A stretch of 64,000 nucleotides of DNA from Planctomycetota bacterium (lineage in GTDB: Bacteria > Planctomycetota > UBA1135 > GCA-002748355), in contig JACKHW010000003.1 of assembly GCA_020638795.1 (NCBI GenBank), forward strand, positions 186,001 to 250,000. Reading direction: 5' to 3'. The notes below the pieces were generated by a model. The model made no database searches and was not told where the DNA came from. It saw nothing but the letters and a program-made list of their open reading frames with translations. Below, piece after piece: positions 16,947 to 25,527 of this stretch; the stretch's first letter is position 1; each line of letters opens with the position of its first letter. Both the position numbers and the translations under genes were made by a program.

Positions 16947-19900
16947 TCAGCTACAACCGCTGGTCGAGCCGCAGTTCATGCACTTGAGGCAGGTGCCGTT
17001 GCGCACCAGCATGAACTGCTGACACTCCTGGCACGGGTCACCCTCGTAGCCCTTGATGCGCGCTTCGGTGATCAGAGCCGTGCGCGTCCGCGTCTTGGTA
17101 TTCGTCACCGGCTCCCGTCGCGCGCGTGGGGCCGCGGAAAGCGAAACAATGGGCTCACGCCCCACGGCGGGCTCGCTGCGACGTGCCTGCGTGCGCTTCG
17201 CACGCGGCTCGTCATCGCCAGCACCCGGATCCGTTTCGGCGTCGGTGCTGCCACTCGCCGGCCTCATGTCGGCTGGCCCCGTCGCCTCGGCTTCGGTCTG
17301 CTGCGCCTCGATGATGACCTCTTCCTTGACGTGGGCGAGATCGTCGCGACCGAGGTAGCTGATCGCGAGTTCGCGGAAGATGTAGTCGATGAGCGAAGTC
17401 GAGAACTTGATCTTGTCGTGACCCTGCACGACACCGGACGGCTCGAAGCGCGTGAACACGAACGCATCCACGTACTCGTCGAGCGGAACACCGTGCTGGA
17501 GCCCGAGGCTGATCGCGATCGCGAAGCAGTTCATGAGGCTTCGGAAGGCCGCACCCTCGCGGTGCATGTCGAGGAAGATCTCGCCGAGCTTGCCGTCCTC
17601 GTATTCTCCCGTGCGCAGGTAGACATTGTGGCCACCGACGACGGCCTTCTGCGTGTAGCCCTTGCGTCGATACGGGAGCGTGTGGCGTCCCCGCATGCGA
17701 GTCGCGGCTGCGACAGCATGCTGCGCGACGGCAGCGACGGCCGGTGCCATCGTCGTCTCGGCGGTCTCGACTCCGGCTGCACCGACATCGAGTTCCTCGT
17801 CTGCGGCCTCGAGTTCGTCGAGAGCGAAGCTCGACAACGGCTGACTCAGCTTCGATCCGTCGCGATACAGCGCAACGGCCTTGATCATGCGCTTCCACGA
17901 CTCGGTGTAGGCGCGCGCCACGTCATCGATGCTCGCCTCGGTCGGCATGTTGATCGTCTTGCTGATCGCGCCGGACAAGAAGGGCTGCGCGCTCGCCATC
18001 ATGCTGATGTGCGCGTCACAGGCGATGAAGCGCTTGCCGCGCCGACCACATCGGTTCGCACAATCGAAGACCGCCAAGTGCTCGTTCTGGAGCGTCGGCG
18101 CACCTTCGACCGTCATCGTGCCACACGCGTAGTCGGTCGCGGCGCGGATCTCTTCGGCGCTGAACCCGAGTTCGCGCAGCAGGTCGAAATCCGGAGCTTG
18201 CAGGCGCTCGGCGGCGATGCCGAGTGCGTCGGTCACGAAGTCGGCGCCGAGGTTCCAGACGCTGAACGGGAACGACAGGTCGAACGCGGCGGGCAGCTGT
18301 GCTTCGACCTTCTGCAACGCCTCATCGTCGAAGCCCCGTTGCCGCAGAGCATCGTGGTGCAACACCGGCGCGCCGCGCAACGTGCCATTGCCCTTCGCAT
18401 AGGCGACGATGCTCGCGATGCGTTCCTCGTCGTAGCCGAGCTTGCGGAGCGCCGGCGCGAGGCTCTGGTTGACGATCTTGAAGTAGCCCCCACCCGCGAG
18501 CTTCTTGAACTTGACCAGCGCGAAGTCGGGTTCGATCCCGGTCGTGTCACAGTCCATGACGAGACCGATCGTGCCCGTCGGAGCGATCACCGTGACCTGT
18601 GCGTTCCGATAGCCGTGGCGTTCTCCGAGTTCGAGCGCTCGATCCCAAGCTGCGCGCGCCGCGTCGAGCAGGCGCGCGGGGCAATCGTCGACGCGAATCG
18701 GCTCGGGCAGCACGGAGAGCCCCTCGTAGTCGCGATCGTTCGCGGCGTACGCGGCCCTCCTGTGATTGCGGATGACGCGCAGCATCGCGTCCTTGTTGTG
18801 CTCGTAGCGAGCGAACGGGCCGAGCTGCTCCGCCATCTCGGCGCTCGTCGCATAGGATTCGCCGCACAGGATCGCCGTGAGTGCACCGCATACGGCACGT
18901 CCGTGTGCACTGTCGTAAGGCACGCCTTGACGCATGAGCAACGTGCCGAGGTTCGCGTATCCGAGACCGAGCGTGCGGTAGTCGAAGCTCTTCTGCGCGA
19001 TCGCCGGTGACGGAAAACTCGCCATCAGCACGCTGATCTCGAGAACGATCGTCCAGAGTCTCACAGCGTGCCGGTAGCTCTCGATGTCGAAACGGAAGTC
19101 TTCGCCACCACTGCTGTCCTGACTCTCGAACTTGCACAGGTTCAACGAAGCGAGATTGCAGGCCGTGTCATCGAGGAACATGTACTCCGAACACGGATTG
19201 CTCGCATTGATGCGACCGTCGGACGGACACGTGTGCCACTCGTTGATCGTGGTGTCGTACTGCAGACCCGGATCCGCGCTCGCCCATGCGGCGTTGCAGA
19301 TCTTCGTCCACAGTTCGCGAGCCGGAACCGACCGCGCGACCTTGCCATCCGTGCGCCGGATGAGCTCCCAGTTCTGGTCCTTCTCGAGTGCTTCGAAGAA
19401 GTTGTTCGACACCCGCACCGAGTTGTTCGAGTTCTGGCCCGAGACGGTGATGTAGGCCTCGCTGTCCCAGTTCGTGTCGTATTCGCGCAGGTCGAGATCG
19501 CGCACGCCGAGCTCGATGGATTGCATCGCCTTGCGCAGCATCGCATCGGGGATGTACGCGGCGCGCGCAGCCAGAACAGCGCGGCGATAGGCCTTGTTCG
19601 ACTTCAGATCCGCGTCGAGACTGCCGTCGATCCACGCGGCTTCGAGCATCGATCCGAGGTGCTCCCGAATCGCCTTCGAGCCCGCGACCAGCGCCGCGAC
19701 CTTCTGCTCCTCGACGACCTTCCAGTCGATGAACTCTTCGACATCCGGATGGTCGATGTCGAGGCAGACCATCTTGGCCGCACGACGCGTGGTACCTCCC
19801 GACTTGATGGCACCAGCAGCGCGATCGCCGATCTTGAGGAACGACATGAGGCCCGACGATCGCCCGCCGCCGGAGAGATGCTCGTTCTCGCCACGCAAGG

Positions 19901-20675
19901 CCGAGAAGTTGCTCCCCGTCCCCGACCCGAACTTGAACAGCCGCGCCTCGCGCGTCCAGAGGTCCATGATGCCGCCGTCGTTGACGAGATCGTCCTCGAC
20001 CGACTGGATGAAGCACGCATGCGGCTGCGGGTGCTCATACGCGTTGTCCGCCGCGCGCAGTTCGTGCGTCGTCGGGTCGACGTAGAAGTGTCCTTGTGGC
20101 GGCCCCTCGACTCCGTAGGCCCAGTGGAGACCGGTGTTGAACCACTGCGGCGAGTTGGGCGCCGCCATTTGCGTGGCGAGCATGTACGAGACTTCGTCGT
20201 AGAACGCCTCGGCATCGCTCGGGGCATCGAAATAACCGAAGCGCTCACCCCAATGCGTCCAACAGCCAGCGAGGCGGTGGAACACTTGACGCGCGTCCGA
20301 CTCCCTGCCGAGAGCGATCTTGCCATCCGCATCGCGCACCGCTTCACCGACGTACCGCGGTCCACTCGGCGTGCGAGAACTCCGCCCCTTGCCCTTCGAC
20401 TTGCCGCCGGGTTTCTTCGACGCCGCCGCCGATCCGCTCGTGTAGCGAAACTCCGCCCGCGCCAAGTCGTCGGCCTGGGGAACCGATGCTTTGCGGAAGT
20501 ACTTCTGCGCGAGGATGTCGGTCGCGACCTGACTCCAGGCTTCCGGCACCCGAATGCCCTTCTGCGAAAACACCAAGCTCCCGTCCGGGTTACGGATCTC
20601 GCTCGTCCGCTCGACGAAACGAATCGACTCGTAAGCCCCACCCGTCTTGGTCGTGAATCGACGCTCGACCTTCAT
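16947..20675 (-). CDS. nrdJ: vitamin B12-dependent ribonucleotide reductase (class II)
   Basis: A 1242-residue adenosylcobalamin-dependent ribonucleotide reductase supplying deoxynucleotides irrespective of oxygen. Class II signatures include LFKFGSGTGSNFSALRGENE, SGQNSNNSVRVSNNFF, NPCSEYMFLDDTACNLASLNL and APTGTIGLVMDCDTTGIEP. C-terminal residues form a Cys-rich tail (CQEC...CLKCMNCGSTSGCS) expected to shuttle electrons or bind zinc. The start is ATG 20675 behind GAGAGGGAG; the longer frame to 20738 is low-complexity Arg/Gly. An NrdR-box candidate lies about 120 bp upstream. I saw no B12-box sequence in the 214-bp leader. Confidence 0.97.
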   Translation of the reverse strand: MKVERRFTTKTGGAYESIRFVERTSEIRNPDGSLVFSQKGIRVPEAWSQVATDILAQKYFRKASVPQADDLARAEFRYTSGSAAASKKPGGKSKGKGRSSRTPSGPRYVGEAVRDADGKIALGRESDARQVFHRLAGCWTHWGERFGYFDAPSDAEAFYDEVSYMLATQMAAPNSPQWFNTGLHWAYGVEGPPQGHFYVDPTTHELRAADNAYEHPQPHACFIQSVEDDLVNDGGIMDLWTREARLFKFGSGTGSNFSALRGENEHLSGGGRSSGLMSFLKIGDRAAGAIKSGGTTRRAAKMVCLDIDHPDVEEFIDWKVVEEQKVAALVAGSKAIREHLGSMLEAAWIDGSLDADLKSNKAYRRAVLAARAAYIPDAMLRKAMQSIELGVRDLDLREYDTNWDSEAYITVSGQNSNNSVRVSNNFFEALEKDQNWELIRRTDGKVARSVPARELWTKICNAAWASADPGLQYDTTINEWHTCPSDGRINASNPCSEYMFLDDTACNLASLNLCKFESQDSSGGEDFRFDIESYRHAVRLWTIVLEISVLMASFPSPAIAQKSFDYRTLGLGYANLGTLLMRQGVPYDSAHGRAVCGALTAILCGESYATSAEMAEQLGPFARYEHNKDAMLRVIRNHRRAAYAANDRDYEGLSVLPEPIRVDDCPARLLDAARAAWDRALELGERHGYRNAQVTVIAPTGTIGLVMDCDTTGIEPDFALVKFKKLAGGGYFKIVNQSLAPALRKLGYDEERIASIVAYAKGNGTLRGAPVLHHDALRQRGFDDEALQKVEAQLPAAFDLSFPFSVWNLGADFVTDALGIAAERLQAPDFDLLRELGFSAEEIRAATDYACGTMTVEGAPTLQNEHLAVFDCANRCGRRGKRFIACDAHISMMASAQPFLSGAISKTINMPTEASIDDVARAYTESWKRMIKAVALYRDGSKLSQPLSSFALDELEAADEELDVGAAGVETAETTMAPAVAAVAQHAVAAATRMRGRHTLPYRRKGYTQKAVVGGHNVYLRTGEYEDGKLGEIFLDMHREGAAFRSLMNCFAIAISLGLQHGVPLDEYVDAFVFTRFEPSGVVQGHDKIKFSTSLIDYIFRELAISYLGRDDLAHVKEEVIIEAQQTEAEATGPADMRPASGSTDAETDPGAGDDEPRAKRTQARRSEPAVGREPIVSLSAAPRARREPVTNTKTRTRTALITEARIKGYEGDPCQECQQFMLVRNGTCLKCMNCGSTSGCS

Positions 20676-20793
20676 GCGCGCTCCCTCTCGTCCGCCGCGC
20701 AGCGCGCGCCGCCCGGCACGCACCGCCCCTAGCCCCATGGCCCTAGCCCCCCGGTCGGGGGGGAGGCCACGAAGGCGCGACCTCGCCCAGAAA

Positions 20794-20809
20794 GCGCAAT
20801 ATATTGGTG
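20794..20809 (-). promoter_or_regulatory. NrdR box candidate upstream of nrdJ
   Basis: The 10-bp palindrome CAATATATTG (20797-20806) matches the core of the NrdR-box consensus acaCwAtATaTwGtgt. It stands out as pure A/T flanked by C and G in a very GC-rich region, upstream of a ribonucleotide reductase gene, NrdR's normal target. It is centred about 127 bp upstream of the nrdJ start. Confidence 0.7.
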
Positions 20810-20824
20810 CTCAGCCCCGATGCA

Positions 20825-20841
20825 ACCCACAAGATGTGGGT
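20825..20841 (-). promoter_or_regulatory. 17-bp hairpin/palindrome, possible second NrdR site
   Basis: ACCCACA-AGA-TGTGGGT is a perfect inverted repeat. Its centre is about 31.5 bp (three helical turns) from the centre of the NrdR-box candidate, a spacing used by paired NrdR boxes, and its core CACAAGATGTG is a degenerate relative of the consensus. It could instead be a weak terminator hairpin for the upstream lipoprotein gene, but no T-run follows. Confidence 0.35.
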
Positions 20842-20889
20842 CAGGCGTAACCTCTTGCCAGCACTCCAGATGGGCGAATCGAGGGGGTT

Positions 20890-21582
20890 TCAGCGGGCTG
20901 CGCCCGCCCACTCCTGCTCTGCCGGCCGCTCGAAACGAGCCTCCATCGGCACGCCATCGAGACGCCTGCCTCCGTCTTCGAGGTCCGCGAGAACGAGGAC
21001 CACGGCGCGTCGCAAAGCCGCGCCCGCCAGCGCGTGCGGGTCGGGGCTGAACAGCAAGCTCCCTGCATTCGTCGGCGCCTCGAAGCTGCGCGAACGAAGC
21101 ACCGGCCGCGATCCGTCGGCCGCCTTGGGACCTTTGACGACGAGGTGGAGTTTCGCGAAACCACGCACGGTGCGCCCCACCACGCGCTCTTCCACGCATC
21201 CGTAGAACGCCGCGACCGCGGGCTCGAGGACCCAATCCGCGTCCGCTGGACTCTCGACGATTTTCGTGAAGAGATCGGCGGCGCCGATCTCGTTCTTCAG
21301 GACCTCGCTCAGCATCGTCGTGAGCGGTCGCGACCAGAATACGTCCTGCGTGTACGTGCGCGGGTACATCCCTTCGCCGAGCGCTGGCGGTGCTTCTCGC
21401 TGATCCGTGATCGGCGCGATGTAGACCGTCCGCGGCTGCGTGTAGCCCGCGCGGTATCCCGTCGGTTGGTACAGGCCTTGATTGACCCCCAGATCACGCA
21501 CGGTGCGGTCCGACTGGCACGCAGGGAGTACGAACAGCGGGAGAACGAAGAGACGGAGAGGCAGGAAAGGGAGCGCACGCAT
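20890..21582 (-). CDS. putative lipoprotein of unknown function
   Basis: A 230-residue protein with an N-terminal signal (LPLRLFVLPLFVLPAC) ending in a lipobox-like L-P-A-C, so probably a lipid-anchored envelope protein. The mature part contains RTVYIAPITDQREAPP, SRPLTTMLSEVLKNEIGAADLF and DADWVLEPAVAAFYG. This pattern, a named operator-like lipoprotein with a paralogue-style domain predicting an oligomeric alpha/beta fold, resembles CsgG/LptE/GNA1162-type lipoproteins, which also build subunit-level resistance to turnover. I cannot assign a family. It is the last gene of the minus-strand series below the glycosyltransferases, 161 bp after the preceding stop. Confidence 0.65.
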   Translation of the reverse strand: MRALPFLPLRLFVLPLFVLPACQSDRTVRDLGVNQGLYQPTGYRAGYTQPRTVYIAPITDQREAPPALGEGMYPRTYTQDVFWSRPLTTMLSEVLKNEIGAADLFTKIVESPADADWVLEPAVAAFYGCVEERVVGRTVRGFAKLHLVVKGPKAADGSRPVLRSRSFEAPTNAGSLLFSPDPHALAGAALRRAVVLVLADLEDGGRRLDGVPMEARFERPAEQEWAGAAR

Positions 21583-21743
21583 CGTCGTGGTAGGTCAGGG
21601 GGACGAATCGGCCCGGCAACGCCGGAGGGCACGACTGGCACGGACGGAGATTGGCAGGATGCCGTCCTTGTCATCGACCGTTCGTGCATCGGAACTGAAC
21701 GAATCGTCGAATTCCACCGCATTCTCGGTGGCACCGTAGGCGA

Positions 21744-22781
21744 TCAGGCCCGCGGCCGGTCCTTGTGGTGCTCGCGCGCATCGAGTCCCGCGCGAAACGT
21801 CGGATCCTTGCGCTTGTAGTAGTCGACGTCCTTCGCGCTCGGAACATAGCCGAAGATGCCCTTGAAGATGCCACGCCCCTTCGCGAGCTGCGCCCTCATC
21901 CGTCGCTTGTTCCCCAGATGAACGACGATCGACGGGACGAGCCCGACGATGTCGAAGAGGATGAAGGACATCCACAGCTTGAAGGACGAACAGCGGCGCA
22001 GAAGTCGCGGCGTGTTGCAGCCATTGAAGAACTTCCGCAGCGGCGTCGTTCCTCCCCCAGAGGACAAGGAGCCGCCATGCACGACCTCGACCCACGGCAC
22101 GTAGAGAAGCCGCCGCCCACGCTCTTTGAGCCGAACGCCGAGGTCGACGTCTTCGAGGTACATGAAGTAGACCTCGTCGATCCCACCGACCGCGAGCAGG
22201 TCCGGCGTGCGATAGAGCGCGAACGCGCCAGGGAGGAAGTCGACGACCGAAGGGTAGCGTGGCGCCGCATCGATGGACTTGCCGATCGCACGCTGGATCA
22301 CCTCGTTGGGCCCGAAGCGCAAGTACGCTCCCGCCGACCAAATGCGCTTGCCACGTTCGGTCGTGAGCAGCGGGCCGACTCCCGCCACGGTGTCGTCACC
22401 GAGGAGTGCATCGACGAGCGACTCGATCGCGTTCGGCTCGGTGACCGTGTCGTTGTTGACCAGCAGGAAGAGCTCGATGCCGAGTTCACGCGCACGCGCG
22501 AGCCCGAGGTTGACGGCGGCACAGTAGCCGACGTTCGTCCGCGGTCTGAGGATCTCCAGACCATCCGCGTAGCCGGCATCCGGAAGGTTGTCGGAATTGT
22601 CCACGACGACGATCCGAAGGTCCGGATAGCCACATCGACGCAAGGTATCGACGGCATCGAGACTGTCCTGTGGCTCCCCGAAGTGCGGCATCAATGCCAA
22701 TACGGCCGGGCGGGGTCGATCGCGCGGTTCCCGTAGCTCGATGTCGTTCGCGAATCGTACGTGCGCGTCGCCCGGTTTCAT
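21744..22781 (-). CDS. family 2 glycosyltransferase
   Basis: A 345-residue GT-A enzyme of the rhamnosyltransferase-like GT2 group. The nucleotide-binding region has IVVVDNSDN, the catalytic D-x-D-type motif is LLVNNDTV, and the acceptor-side motif is FMYLEDVDLGVRLKERG. A C-terminal hydrophobic segment (LWMSFILFDIVGLVPSIVV) may associate it with the membrane. It would add a sugar from a nucleotide donor to a surface glycan. ATG 22781 overlaps the upstream stop as ATGA and has GGAAG about 8 nt upstream; ATG 22790 is the alternative. It is the last GT of the 21.7-29.8 kb operon. Confidence 0.9.
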   Translation of the reverse strand: MKPGDAHVRFANDIELREPRDRPRPAVLALMPHFGEPQDSLDAVDTLRRCGYPDLRIVVVDNSDNLPDAGYADGLEILRPRTNVGYCAAVNLGLARARELGIELFLLVNNDTVTEPNAIESLVDALLGDDTVAGVGPLLTTERGKRIWSAGAYLRFGPNEVIQRAIGKSIDAAPRYPSVVDFLPGAFALYRTPDLLAVGGIDEVYFMYLEDVDLGVRLKERGRRLLYVPWVEVVHGGSLSSGGGTTPLRKFFNGCNTPRLLRRCSSFKLWMSFILFDIVGLVPSIVVHLGNKRRMRAQLAKGRGIFKGIFGYVPSAKDVDYYKRKDPTFRAGLDAREHHKDRPRA

Positions 22782-23836
22782 GCTGCCCATCTTCCGAGAC
22801 GGAACGAGATCGCGAGGAGCGTGTCCAACACGCGGCGCACGATACCTCGAAAACCACGCGCTGCGATGCCGGGATTGAGCGTCAGTGTCGGTGCAGCGAG
22901 CAGCTCACCGTCCCGGCGCACACGTCCGCGCTGGATGATCTCACGCCGGGTACGCAGCACTCGCCGCATCGTCACGAGTGCGACCTTGCCACGCCACCAC
23001 TCGCGAAGGTGTCCCTTCGCGATCACGAAGCCGAGGTGCACGATTCCGTACAGGACGAAACCAGGAGCGAATGCGACGAGCGCCCGTTTGCGGTAGTGGG
23101 TCAACAAGAAGATCCAGCGGTTGCGTGAATGCAGGAAGGTACGGCGCCCCGCATAGCCGCCCTTCGCGCCACGCGTCGAGAGCCCCTTGGTCCCGCCCTT
23201 GTGGATACACACCGCACTCGCATCGACGCCGACACGGTGACCTCGCATCTTGAGCGCGTACGAAAGCGCGAGGTCCTCGAACAGGATGAACATCGATTCG
23301 TCGAAACCGCCCGCTTCGAGGATCGCATCACGACGCCCCGCACAACACAACGAGATCGCGACATCGCACTCGATCCAACCAGACTCGTGATTGGTCTCGC
23401 GCGGTGCATACCAGTTGCGCAGAGCGATGAGCCCTACGTAGTGAAACGCTCCACCGTCGTAGTGGATCGGACCCGTCTCGTCCCCGAGGACACTCCGTGC
23501 CTGCACGAGTGCCACGTCTTCATGACTGTCGAGATCGTCGACGAGACTTTCGAGACAGCCAGCGGTCACCTCGACGTCGTTGTCGACGAGGATGACGGTC
23601 GAACAACGAGCTTCGGACAAACCACGGTTGCGTGCCGCGCTCGGTCCGAGGTTGCCCTCGAGCTCGATCAATCGTACCGGGAAACGTTCGGCAGCAGCCT
23701 CGTGCGCGCCATCGCTCGAACCGGAGTCGATGAGGAGCACCTCTGCCGGGTCGGCGCGAAAGATCGCGGCGAGGCATGTATCGAGGTAGTCCTTGCCGTC
23801 GTGATTGACGACGATGACGGTCGCGTCGAGTGTCAT
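22778..23836 (-). CDS. family 2 glycosyltransferase
   Basis: A 352-residue GT2. The N-terminus TVIVVNHDGKDYLDTCLAAI is the donor-binding strand, followed by LLIDSGSSDG, the metal motif ILVDNDVEV and the acceptor-side FILFEDLALSYALKMRG. A hydrophobic helix near residues 250-275 (VAFAPGFVLYGIVHLGFVIA) suggests membrane association. The start is ATG 23836 with GAGGCG upstream; its stop overlaps the next GT start (ATGA) and it follows the previous gene by 4 bp. The donor and acceptor sugars cannot be read from sequence. Confidence 0.9.
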   Translation of the reverse strand: MTLDATVIVVNHDGKDYLDTCLAAIFRADPAEVLLIDSGSSDGAHEAAAERFPVRLIELEGNLGPSAARNRGLSEARCSTVILVDNDVEVTAGCLESLVDDLDSHEDVALVQARSVLGDETGPIHYDGGAFHYVGLIALRNWYAPRETNHESGWIECDVAISLCCAGRRDAILEAGGFDESMFILFEDLALSYALKMRGHRVGVDASAVCIHKGGTKGLSTRGAKGGYAGRRTFLHSRNRWIFLLTHYRKRALVAFAPGFVLYGIVHLGFVIAKGHLREWWRGKVALVTMRRVLRTRREIIQRGRVRRDGELLAAPTLTLNPGIAARGFRGIVRRVLDTLLAISFRLGRWAA

Positions 23837-23840
23837 CGCC

Positions 23841-24797
23841 TCACTGCAGTGGGAGTTCGAAGTCTTCGTGCGTGCACACGTGCCTGTTCCGCAGACAGTG
23901 CGGCAACTGCCGCAGCGCCGAGAACGTGGCTTTGATGCAGACGAAGAACCCCCACGGCACCGCTCGGATCTCGTCCATCAGGCCGATCGTGCCGACGGCA
24001 TCGCCAACGGCCGACTTCTGCTTCTTGCCGCCGAGCCCCTTCGCGAGAAACCGGAACGGGAAGCGCAGCACGTCGATCCAGCGCACGTACTTGAACGCGT
24101 AGATCCAGAAATTGCGCACGTGATAGAACAGACTTCGCTTGCCCTTGCGCATGCCGAACGGCGCCTTGTGCCACACGCGAAGCGATGGCACGTATTTGAC
24201 GCGCTTCCCGCGATTGAGGAACCGCGCCGTCAGATCACGCTCGTTGCCGAAGATGAACAGCACCTCGTCGTAGTAGCCACAAGCACGCAGCTCCTCGGCT
24301 TTGGCGAGGCTCGCACAACCGCGGAACGTCGCCATGTAGCGTGGCTCGAGATGCCCTTTGCTCTGCAAGAACCAATCCGGCATTTCGGGCTCTTCGACTC
24401 GCGAACTCAGAAGCGCGGTGGACTCGGGTTCGCTCGCGAACTCGGCGAGCATCCCTTCGACCCAGTTCGGCGGAAGGATGACATCGTCGTCGAGAATACC
24501 GACGTATCGACCTGCCGCGGAGGCGAAGCCGATGTTGAACGTCGTGCACGCGCCGAAGGACGAGTGCGGCATCCGAATCAGTCGAACCTCGGGGAACTCC
24601 TCGGCAACCATTTCCGGCGTGCCGTCTTGCGAACAGTTGTCCACGACGATCGTCTCGAGCGGCGCGACGGTCTGAGCGCGGATCGCCGCTAGGTTCTCGC
24701 GGAGATCGTCCTTGCGGTTCCATACCGAGATCACGAGCGAAACGTCCGCTCCGGACACCGTGCCGGCCTTGTCGACCTGCGTCTCATCGTCAGCCAC
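23841..24797 (-). CDS. family 2 glycosyltransferase
   Basis: A 318-residue GT2 with SLVISVWNRKDDLRENLAAI, TIVVDNCSQDGT and GILDDDVILPPNW, the D-D-D metal site. LFIFGNERDLTARFLNRGKRV is in the acceptor region. A C-terminal amphipathic section follows (HVRNFWIYAFKYVRWIDVLRFPFRFLAKG). The start is GTG 24797, preceded closely by GAGGAGG, and overlaps the upstream PIG-L stop by 8 nt, so translation is coupled. It belongs to the glycan operon. Confidence 0.9.
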   Translation of the reverse strand: MADDETQVDKAGTVSGADVSLVISVWNRKDDLRENLAAIRAQTVAPLETIVVDNCSQDGTPEMVAEEFPEVRLIRMPHSSFGACTTFNIGFASAAGRYVGILDDDVILPPNWVEGMLAEFASEPESTALLSSRVEEPEMPDWFLQSKGHLEPRYMATFRGCASLAKAEELRACGYYDEVLFIFGNERDLTARFLNRGKRVKYVPSLRVWHKAPFGMRKGKRSLFYHVRNFWIYAFKYVRWIDVLRFPFRFLAKGLGGKKQKSAVGDAVGTIGLMDEIRAVPWGFFVCIKATFSALRQLPHCLRNRHVCTHEDFELPLQ

Positions 24798-25527
24798 GGC
24801 TGGCCTCCTCGAGTCGCTCGACCCGCTCGACGTATCGCAGCCAACTCAGGACATCCACCTCCGCGAGGAGCTCGGCATGCGTCACGGTCACATCCTCGAC
24901 GTTGACGGTCGCCGCGCGATCACGGCACAGAGCCTTCGTCTTGAAGTCGATGTACGCGAGCTGCGACGCGAAGCAAGCGAGAGCTCGATCCTTCTCGTCG
25001 ACGAAATCCGAATAGTCGTAGAGCACACCGAACGGCACGACCTGGTTGACGCCGAACAAGCGAATCGCACAGTTGCTCGGCAGGTGATCTCGCGCATCAC
25101 AGCAAGCACGTGAAAGCACACGGTGATCCACGTGATACTCGCCAGGGAAGAACGTGTAGAGGAGCTCTGGGCGCCGCTCGACGAACAGCGCCGCAAGTCG
25201 ATCGACGAGATCGTCGTAGCTCCCGGCCAGTTCGCCGTCGGCGAACCCGAGTCCATGCGGTGCATCGACGCCGAGAACCGCGAGTGCAGCCGTGACCTCA
25301 CGTGCACGGATTTGCGCGAGATCGCCGCCGGTATGTAGCCCTTGGGGATCGCCGGCATCCCCCCCAGTGGCATGCACGACGTGCACGACATCGCCCCGCC
25401 GCCCGTGGAACGCGAGCAGACCGCCGATCCCGATGACTTCGTCGTCAGGGTGCGCGACGACGACCAGCACTTCGCGTGGTAGTGCATTGCGATCACGAAT
25501 GGCGGGAAATGCGTGATCGAACTTCAT
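24790..25527 (-). CDS. PIG-L/LmbE-family deacetylase
   Basis: A 245-residue zinc-dependent N-deacetylase of the PIG-L/LmbE/MshB family. The metal motif is AHPDDEVIGIGG near the N-terminus, with the second His in GEYHVDHR. Members hydrolyse N-acetyl groups of N-acetylglucosaminyl conjugates (GlcNAc-inositol, GlcNAc-PI, GlcNAc-malate). ATG 25527 overlaps the GT4 stop as ATGA; the open frame continues upstream but only as antisense GT4 sequence. It sits directly after a GT4 and shares the operon with a second, different PIG-L protein. Confidence 0.92.
   Translation of the reverse strand: MKFDHAFPAIRDRNALPREVLVVVAHPDDEVIGIGGLLAFHGRRGDVVHVVHATGGDAGDPQGLHTGGDLAQIRAREVTAALAVLGVDAPHGLGFADGELAGSYDDLVDRLAALFVERRPELLYTFFPGEYHVDHRVLSRACCDARDHLPSNCAIRLFGVNQVVPFGVLYDYSDFVDEKDRALACFASQLAYIDFKTKALCRDRAATVNVEDVTVTHAELLAEVDVLSWLRYVERVERLEEASRG

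Noticed and set aside
20676..20889. Cobalamin riboswitch upstream of nrdJ
   Set aside because: I looked for the conserved B12-box pattern in the leader on the coding strand and did not see it; only the NrdR-type palindrome and a short hairpin stood out. A covariance search would settle it.
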